Part shown: one piece after another, positions 56,819-64,000 of the stretch
How positions within the stretch are numbered: position 1 is the stretch's first letter
Layout: each line of letters opens with the position of its first letter
Source: Linnemannia hyalina
Lineage: Eukaryota; Mortierellomycota; Mortierellomycetes; Mortierellales; Mortierellaceae
Reading direction: 5' to 3'
Assembly: GCA_019671135.1 (NCBI GenBank)
Contig: JAHRHY010000011.1
Span: 248,001 to 312,000, forward strand
Length of the DNA stretch: 64,000 bases
The notes under the pieces: generated by a model
Databases searched by the model: none
Told to the model about the DNA's origin: nothing
The model's input: only the letters and a program-made list of their open reading frames with translations
Made by a program: the position numbers and the translations under genes

Positions 56819-57629
56819 AGTGGACTGTAGACTTGATGACGAATATATGTGGATGGTTGAGAGTTGTTTGTTTGTTGTTATAGCTGAGTGTTACTGGTGC
56901 TGTTGTTGTTGATGCTGTTGTTGTTTGTTGTTGTTGTTGATGATCTTGATCTAGCCTTGTTGTCTGGAGTGTCAAAAAAAAGTGACGACTTGTATACGCG
57001 TGGATGGAGTGAGTGGTTTCTTTGTGTGGATGAAAAATAAAAGGCTGAAGGGGGAGGTGGAGAAGAAAGAAGGAGTGAGCGAGATCTTCAAAGGGGCCAG
57101 CGAAAAAAAAAGAAGGGGCTCGTCGTCGTCGTCAGTCTGACAGGGATGTGTTGTCAATTAGAGAGGGATCACGTGCAATTAGATGTCACCTGAGCAGAGA
57201 GTAAAGTCGAGGAGCCTTGTGCAATTTGAGATAGACAAGCCCTTTCTTTGCCCTCTGAGCCATGGTATCGTCAGCTCTTTGTTCTGTTCCTGCTCTCTTC
57301 TCTCTTTCTTGCGTCTCTTTTCCACCTTTGACCCCTTTCGTATCATCACCTTCTTCGTAGCCCTCTTGTCGTTTGTTTCCGAGCCTTGTTCACTTTGCAT
57401 CTGTACCCTCGAAGAATAGACGACTCTTTTATTCTCCTCCCCTACTCAGCCTTTTACTATCTTCTCCTCCTCGCGCCAGAAAGCAAAAAAAAAAAAAAAA
57501 AAAAAAAAAAGGAGGCAAGGTCATTTTATTTTTTATTACCTTTGCTGCGTCCTTTGTGCCTTTCTTCTTCTTGTTCTTCGTCCTCCGCCCCCCACTCTCA
57601 ACCCTTTCTCCTCCTCCATTCACACCTAC
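56819..57629. promoter_or_regulatory. Divergent promoter region of the prion-like gene and ATG4
   Basis: 811 bases between diverging start codons. The left part has GTT/TTG repeats (CAA on the gene strand). The right part is CT-rich and contains a 26-nt poly(A) run at 57485-57510 inside the ATG4 leader. Confidence 0.6.
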
Positions 57630-60232
57630 ATGGACTCGCGCAAGATGCAACAGGGCCAACCCGCCGCAGCACCACTCCCTTCTCTTCCCCCTCCTTCTTC
57701 CTCCAAGTCGTCGTCGACTCCTGTTGTCCATGACTCGTCAAACTCTCTTTTGACGAAGGAGCAAGGTCACCAGGACTCTTCCTCAGTGACTGTCCATCCT
57801 CAGAGCGCCCACGACCCTCATATCGAGTCTACTTTATCGTACAACCCCGACAAAGTCCAAGACCAGAACAACCTCAAAGAAATCGCCAACGATACCACTA
57901 CCAGCAATGACTGCAGCAACACAAAGACGACCACTGAGCCTGAAACCCCTCCTACCTTTGCCGCCAAAGTGTCTAATGCTCCTGGGTCTCAGGCTGCAGA
58001 CACAACTCAAGCACCGTCCGGCGCAACACAACCCGAAGTGACAGAGTCAGGGACAGGACAAGAAGCCTTAGAAGCAGAACAGGGAGCAGCACAGTCAGCA
58101 TCTCGCTTGGGGTCTCGTTTCAGTGTCAATCTTTCAGGAGTCGGCTTGCCCTCAGTGGCTTCGAACCTAGGCCTCACCCAGGCGAACGGCGAGCGAGCTG
58201 CGGATATGGCCCAGGATCTCAAAAAGAATGTCGTCAATATGTGGCATGCGTGGTTTCCCACCCCTCCTCCTACGTCGTCGTCATCGTCATCGTCAACGGC
58301 AACACCAACAACTACATCAACCATCGACTCTGCCAAGGCCCACCTTCAAGCACCCAACTCTGGAAGCCAGTCACTCTCAATCCATTCGCAACAGCACGGC
58401 CGGCCCGCCAAGAATCAACGCCTCGCAAATTCGTACTCCTTGGGATCCAAGGCTGGCAGTGAGAGCTTCATGTCTATTGGCGGGAACCGGACTCCTCCTT
58501 CGTCACAGCAGCAGCCAGTCCCACCCCCTCGTGGATATTCCCTCGACATCCCTGACCGGAAATCGGCTTCTGTCAGCCCAGTGCCAAGTCTTGGCAGGAG
58601 AAGCAAGGATACATCCACCCAAATTGTACATGAGGCCAATGATCCAATTGCGAGCAGGTCGTCGACCTGTGTCCCTCCTCCATCGAATCTCAGCAATGAG
58701 CCCATCTACTTGATGGGCGAGCTCTATCCACCCTCACCAACCCAATGGACCGACTTTCAGCGGGACTTTACCTCGGGACTGATTTGGTGCACCTACCGTC
58801 ACAGTTATCCTCCTATCAAACCCAGCACCTTCACCACCGATGTTGGATGGGGCTGCATGCTCCGCTCGGGCCAAGGACTCTTGGCAAATGCCTTAGCAAT
58901 ACAGTTTATGGGAAGAGGTAATCCACTCTTCTTTTGCCCATTTTATTTCTGAGAGTAACTTGTTGTTGTTATGGTGTTCTGATGCAATACACGCCTTTCC
59001 TTTTTATAATAATTAGGGTGGAACAAGCCAGTACCAGGCGATCCAATGTGGGACATATATGTCCGGGTAAGTAGTTTCGACCTGTAATCAAGTCTTTTAC
59101 GCGAACCGTAATTGAGACTGGAAGACTCAAAGACTAATGCTACGCGCTGCTTCAACATAAACAGATTCTCTCGTGGTTCTTGGACGATATGAACCCAAGA
59201 TCACCCTTCTCAGTGCACCGCATTGCTCTCCTCGGAAAGCAATTGGGAAAAAACATTGGCGAGTGGTTCGGTCCTTCGACCACGAGTCAAGTCACGAAGT
59301 AAGTCGCTTTGCTGCTTCTGCTATTTTGTGTGTGATCACTTCGTGTAACCATTCAAACTATCCACAAACGCAACAACTCACACATACATGTTTCCTTTGT
59401 ATTCGTTTTTCCTTAGGGCACTTGTTCACAACTACCCAGAGAGCGGACTCGGCGTGTATGTGACAACAGACGGCGTTATCTACAAGGACCAGGTCGAGGA
59501 GGCGGCGACGCTGAAGAAATCGAACGGATTTGGACATTTGTTGATCTTGGTGACCATTCGTCTTGGAATTGACAAGCTGAACCCTATCTACAACGATGCC
59601 ATCAAGACCACCTTTGAGTTTCCTCAGACCTTGGGCATTGCTGGGTAAGTAATACGCTGTCTTGTTGTTGCTACCTGAGAGAGGTGGCAAGTATTTGGAA
59701 AGGACTGCTGACGATTATCTTTTTGTTACGATTGTGTGCCTAATAGTGGTCGCCCGTCGTCGTCGTACTACTTTGTTGGATACCAAGGAGATGACCTGTT
59801 CTACCTGGACCCCCACCACTCACGCTGCGTTGTCGAGTCCAAGAATCTGAATGATTACACAGCAGAGGTAAAGTCTATTTTGGGGGTTGATGCGTTGGCC
59901 TTGGAGGCTGCATCGTGTAATTAATGTTAACGCGAGTCTAAATCATAATTCCCATCGCAAATATTTAGGACTTTTCGACATATCATTGCGAGACGATTCG
60001 CAAGATCGACATCAACGCAATTGACCCGTCGATGCTGCTGGCGTTCTACTGCAGGGACCGAGCGGATTTCGATGCTTTCTGTTTGAAGGTCCAGGAAATG
60101 AATGCTCGCCCCGGTATGGGTTCCAGCATCTTCACGATTGGCGAGAAGGCCCCCGACTATGACGATGACGATGATGGACGTCTGTGGTCGGTTGCGGACG
60201 AAGAGGATGATGATTTGGAGTTGATCTTGTAG
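57630..60232 (+). CDS. ATG4: Autophagy cysteine protease ATG4
   Basis: Six exons (57630-58917, 59017-59066, 59165-59298, 59417-59644, 59747-59867, 59969-60232) give 694 aa. The peptidase C54 signature is complete: [17 protein letters not shown] with catalytic C409, GESGLGVY-type substrate loop seen as [11 protein letters not shown], and FYLDPHHSR with D588 and H590. ATG4 trims Atg8 to expose its C-terminal glycine and later releases it from phosphatidylethanolamine, so it acts in the cytosol during autophagosome formation. The first ~360 residues are a Ser/Pro/Thr-rich extension; the protein is therefore much longer than yeast Atg4. The tail is very acidic (DYDDDDDGR, then [10 protein letters not shown]), placed like the C-terminal Atg8-binding motif of human ATG4B but lacking its aromatic residue. 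Confidence 0.93.
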
Positions 60233-60674
60233 TTTTACGCCTGTTGGACTTGGCTGTTATTTTCTCTTCACGGAAGTGAGCGCACTCTCCCACTTTTTTT
60301 TCTTACATAGTTACATTGACAGGAGTAGAAATAAATACATATGTCATTGTCGCTTCGTCTTTGTGCCTCTCTGTCTCGACTCGTGAATTCTCGCTCGCCT
60401 CATCCATTAATCGGCCTAGAAAATCTTACACGGGTTTGATGGTGTGAATGAAACATGTTTATTGCACCCGTTTCGTCATGTAAACGTGAGAGTAACGATC
60501 CTGTTGTCCTGGTGTCAAACTTTCCACTCGGCAGCATCGTATTAATACGTAGAGAGAGAGGAAATAAAAAAAAATGACTAGTTAGTCGATGTAATGACAT
60601 AATACTACTACCAACCTTCCACCAATAAACGCACTACCAAAAGCACACCATCGGAGTTGGTAACTTGTTCAAGA

Positions 60675-60808
60675 AGAGGCATGCCACTTTTAAAAACCGA
60701 TGAAAGGTTCACCACAGCTCATCACCGCCATTCTGCCTTGTCAGTTGCAGCAGAAAGACAGCTATGGGAAAAATAATAATTCCCAAGAGCAGTGGGGCGC
60801 CATGACAG
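60675..60808 (+). repeat. Diverged direct repeat, copy 1
   Basis: Shared landmarks in order with copy 2: GGCATGCC, GGTTCACCAC, GCCTTGTCAGT, GGCTATGG/AGCTATGG and AGTGGGGCGCCAT. Confidence 0.7.
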
Positions 60809-60956
60809 ACACTTTACACATGTGTCTGCCTGCATTTCTTCAGAGTAAACCTCTCCAACGAATTGACCAAACGAGTTGGAGGACTCTGTCCAAACAAAAA
60901 AATAACCGCGAAAGCATAAATAAAAAAGAGAGGATAACAGCGACAAGAGTGGGGGA

Positions 60957-61118
60957 AAAGGGCATGCCTTTTTCATCTGAAAGAAGTACTGGATACAACT
61001 ATCAGTCGCCACGGTTCACCACCGAATTCTCGCCTTGTCAGTAGCGGCAAGAAGAACGGCTATGGAAGGGGGTATGGGTATGACCCCTCCAAGAACAGTG
61101 GGGCGCCATTATGACAAG
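60957..61118 (+). repeat. Diverged direct repeat, copy 2
   Basis: Same landmarks as 60675-60808, with small insertions; about 300 bp downstream of copy 1. Confidence 0.7.
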
Positions 61119-61770
61119 TTCGACATAAAGTGAACTTGCCCGCCTTTTCCCCGGGAGTCCTGATTTCAACGGCCTGACTAGTGGCAGTCAAGGACTCCCT
61201 TCACCATCGTTGCTGTTGTTGTGTTTCCCCTCTGATTCCTGTGTCTGATGAGGGAGTCGGTACTTGCCTTTTGCTGAGATGTTGGAAAGGCGACCTATTG
61301 ATGTTGAAGTCGAAGGTTGTTGGACGAAGGCTTCTTGCAGCAGGGACGACGAGGTCGCAAACGGATGGAATAGGTAGCAAAGGAGAAGTGGGTTGAATTG
61401 ATGAAAGGAACACGCGAGATGGTGTTGGTTGGGCTGGTTGAGACTGAGAGTGAAGAGCCCTTTCAAGTCAAGCCACCCCAAGCGGCAGTCCAATTTCGAG
61501 CACAAGAACGCGTCTCGAGCCTCAATACGCGACAAGGGTTCCCGCCCAGATTGTTCGTCTCCAACTTCTTCCTTTCTACGTTTCCATTGTCTGAGCTGAC
61601 CTATCCCTTGGTCGCTATTACCTGAACCTCCAGGGATACTTTATCTCCAGCAGCCCTACCGTTTCACTCAGTCATTCATCACACCCCACATCATTCCTTC
61701 ATTTTCATTCCACCGCCTTTCCGTTTCTTTCATAAAACAACCAACACCAACCACCATATCACTGACCAAA

Positions 61771-64000
61771 ATGGGAAAAATAAAACTCGACAAGGACCAA
61801 AAGGCCTACCTCGAGACCACAGCCGGCTCAGATATCACCCTCACAGGATTCACAAAGGCGACCAAAGCCCATCTTGGAGCCGTCGAACTGGAAAACATAT
61901 GGTCCCACGCTGCGATCCCATACCTGGCCAACCATACGTCACTCAATAAACAGCAAGCCGCGCGACGGTTGTTGCAGCACAAGATCAAGCAGCGGTTGGC
62001 AGAGTTCAAAACTGCCGTTATGATGGTACATTTGCTAGGTCTTTTTTTTCTTTTTCAAATTGCTCCTATTTTGTCGTCGTTCCTTCGCTGATTTGTGTCC
62101 ATGGTATCAAATACTATAGCGAAATCACACGTCAATCATGATGGTTCATGTCACCCAGGAACTGGAGATTGTTGCTGCACACCATGTCAAGGAATACCGA
62201 ACTTTTATGCACGATGGCGATGGTAAGGTTATTCATAAAGTCTGTAACAGATGGTTACATTTGATATTGGAGACTGGCACTGAAGCGCGTGTTTTTCTGC
62301 CACCTTCCTTGGAAATAGGACAAAAGCACCCTCAGGAGTCGACTGATGACGAGACAGAGGGCGAGGTATGTACTAATATGTCTCGAGAGTGTTGCTCTCA
62401 TCACTTCAATTATTTGTATCACAGCAATTAATTAGAGCGCTCGATTCCCCCTTACACTTCCTAGGCTGACCGACCATCGTCAAAACGGTCCAAACAGGAA
62501 GCTGCAACATCAAAGCTCTTAGGACCATTACTATCAAGCGAGGACGAAACAAGTGATTTCCGGACAACATCTTTACAGAGCTCGACTCGGAGCTCACTAA
62601 ACTCGATCGAGTTTACACACTTCAACAGACTGGTTGGGCGGGGAACCACCTCATGCCAACTTTCGACCGACGCCAGGATTATTGTTGATGGTGCTGATAT
62701 CTCGCAGATCTTGATGGAGGTCCGGCGGGGCGTGTTAAGGAAGCAAAATGAAGTCCGTGAGGTGGACGAGTTGTTGTAAGAAACGTGTTGTTATATTTTT
62801 CTCCTGTGCGATATGTAAATGCCAAGTGAGCCGCGGATACATTTTGCTAACTGTTTTTCTATCCCTGATGCTTGTTTTTTTTATATAGGACGCTAAACTT
62901 CATATTCCAGCCAAGTCTATTGAAACGCCACCTCACGCCCCGCGCATACCGAGACCTCTCTCTTACCACCCTCGAACACACACCCCTTCACGACATCACA
63001 ACTCTCGCCGACACTGCCGCCTTTGCAGCTCAAAACACCTATCAAGCAACCCGAGCCTTCATCGACGACAAGAAATATAGTTCTCAGGGACTGGCAGGAC
63101 GATTGCTGAGCATTTACACATCGAGACCGGCGCTTTGGCAGACTCAAGATTCCTTCCCGAGTGCGGCGGGTGTTTTGGGGTTGAATGAGGATAGTTATAT
63201 GGAGAGTGCTGTCAAGGGGATTATTTATACTGTCATGGGCGACCTTGAAGTTGTCGATCACTGGTAAACAGTGTGCTATTTTGGTTCAAATATTTTGGGG
63301 ATAAATCTGCTATGCTAATAACGGGCCCTAATAACTGTCTTTCATCTAACGATCTAGGAGCCGAGACCCGTTTCCGACACCTCACCTATTTGATGAAGAG
63401 TACTACCCCGACTATTTCGCAGAGCTGGACGGGTTCCCGATCATGGTAGCTGAAGTCAAGAAACCAGGCGTGGTCCCACAGGAAGCAAGGAAGGACGACC
63501 AAAGAAGGGTTCCAAGCCTACTCAAGTTGGCCATTGACAGGATGCTAGAGGCCGGTGTTGTTGAACCCGGCGCCGTTGGGATTCTTGTCCAAGGTAATGA
63601 TTGATCACTGAAAACAAAACAAAAAACAGACATAAAACGACATTTACCCTTCATTCAAAAGTACTCACTGCCATTCTACGTTCTAATTGTCGTACTTGTT
63701 TTTTTTATCGATCCAGATTCGCGGTGTACGGTGTCAGTTTTGACGCTCGAGAAAGAAGCGATCTACTTGCATCGCCCTCTAGGGGTATTCCAGATCCCTA
63801 CAAGTAACATTCAGCTTGGACTCTTATTGGCAGCCCTCGGGCCCTTGGCCTCTGCAAAGGTAAAGCACGGATTTATGCCTCCACATGACTGTCCGCTTTC
63901 TGGGAGTGTTGAAAAGGTCTTCATTCTTTTGGCTAACAGACTGAATTTCGTGTTTTTATAGGCGGCGGTCAAGAAAACTTTTGAAGCGGTTGAGAGTAGG
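61771..64000 (+). CDS. PD-(D/E)XK nuclease-like protein B (3' partial)
   Basis: Eight exons to the window edge: 61771-62025, 62120-62222, 62319-62365, 62465-62775, 62889-63263, 63358-63593, 63717-63859 and 63962-64000. The frame is open throughout, at least 503 aa, and continues beyond the window. The C-terminal region has NEDSYMESAVKGIIYTV, then YYPDYFAE (D382), IMVAEVKKPG (E396, K398), LLKLAIDRML and GAVGILVQ. This follows the same layout as protein A at 28821 and fits a PD-(D/E)XK core. The N-terminal part (MGKIKLDKDQKAYLETTAGS) and a basic/Ser-rich linker (RPSSKRSKQE) differ from protein A. Three consecutive introns match protein A in position and phase (TT|G, TG|G before Trp, and phase 1), supporting common origin. 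Function unknown. Confidence 0.72.

Larger units (their letters stand above)
60233..61770. other. Intergenic region with a diverged direct repeat
   Basis: No supported gene. Holds two diverged copies of a ~130-160-bp repeat (listed separately) and a C/A-rich leader before 61771. Confidence 0.5.

Overview
The window looks like nuclear DNA from an early-diverging filamentous fungus, most likely Mortierellomycotina (a Mortierella/Linnemannia/Podila-type genome). Evidence: many short GT..AG introns (about 70-340 bp, with one of 610 bp), pyrimidine-rich 5' leaders, a fungal Zn2Cys6 regulator, a fungal RSC-type bromodomain/BAH protein, an F-box/LRR gene and a pair of intron-rich PD-(D/E)XK-like genes. 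The lineage is inferred; no rRNA or other phylogenetic marker is present.

Layout. 0-8.3 kb: a lipid-anchored TKL-type kinase followed by three small multi-pass membrane genes (2445, 5049, 7750); a fourth relative lies at 26170. 8.5-13 kb: a 12-exon importin-9/Kap114-type karyopherin. 14-20.5 kb: an intact 7-TM-like gene, a decayed tandem relative of it and a frameshifted F-box/LRR pseudogene. 20.8-25 kb: a mitochondrial GGQ ribosome-rescue factor and tyrosyl-DNA phosphodiesterase 1 (TDP1) share a 267-bp divergent promoter. 28.8-31.1 kb: PD-(D/E)XK-like gene A. 33-37.2 kb: a ten-exon Rsc1/2-polybromo-like gene. 40-42.3 kb: a small locus with 11-residue repeats and a 126-aa Prp6-like mini-gene. 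44.4-49.2 kb: a 1346-aa Zn2Cys6 transcription factor. 49.2-53.5 kb: a gene-poor stretch rich in poly(T) and (CT)n. 53.5-60.2 kb: a 993-aa N/Q/RGG-rich prion-like protein and the autophagy protease ATG4, divergently arranged. 61.8 kb to the end: PD-(D/E)XK-like gene B, cut by the window edge.

For nine spliced gene models I summed the exon lengths; each gives an open frame with consistent intron phases (the partial gene at the end is open to the window edge). The genes do not form one pathway: conserved housekeeping genes are interspersed with lineage-specific families. The most notable observations are a TDP1 with an N-terminal ubiquitin-/SUMO-binding motif array; four membrane genes whose coding strand switches sharply from C-rich to G-rich, two of them sharing a PY-type tail motif; two PD-(D/E)XK-like paralogs with matching intron phases; the pseudogene block; and a strong hairpin in an otherwise empty region.
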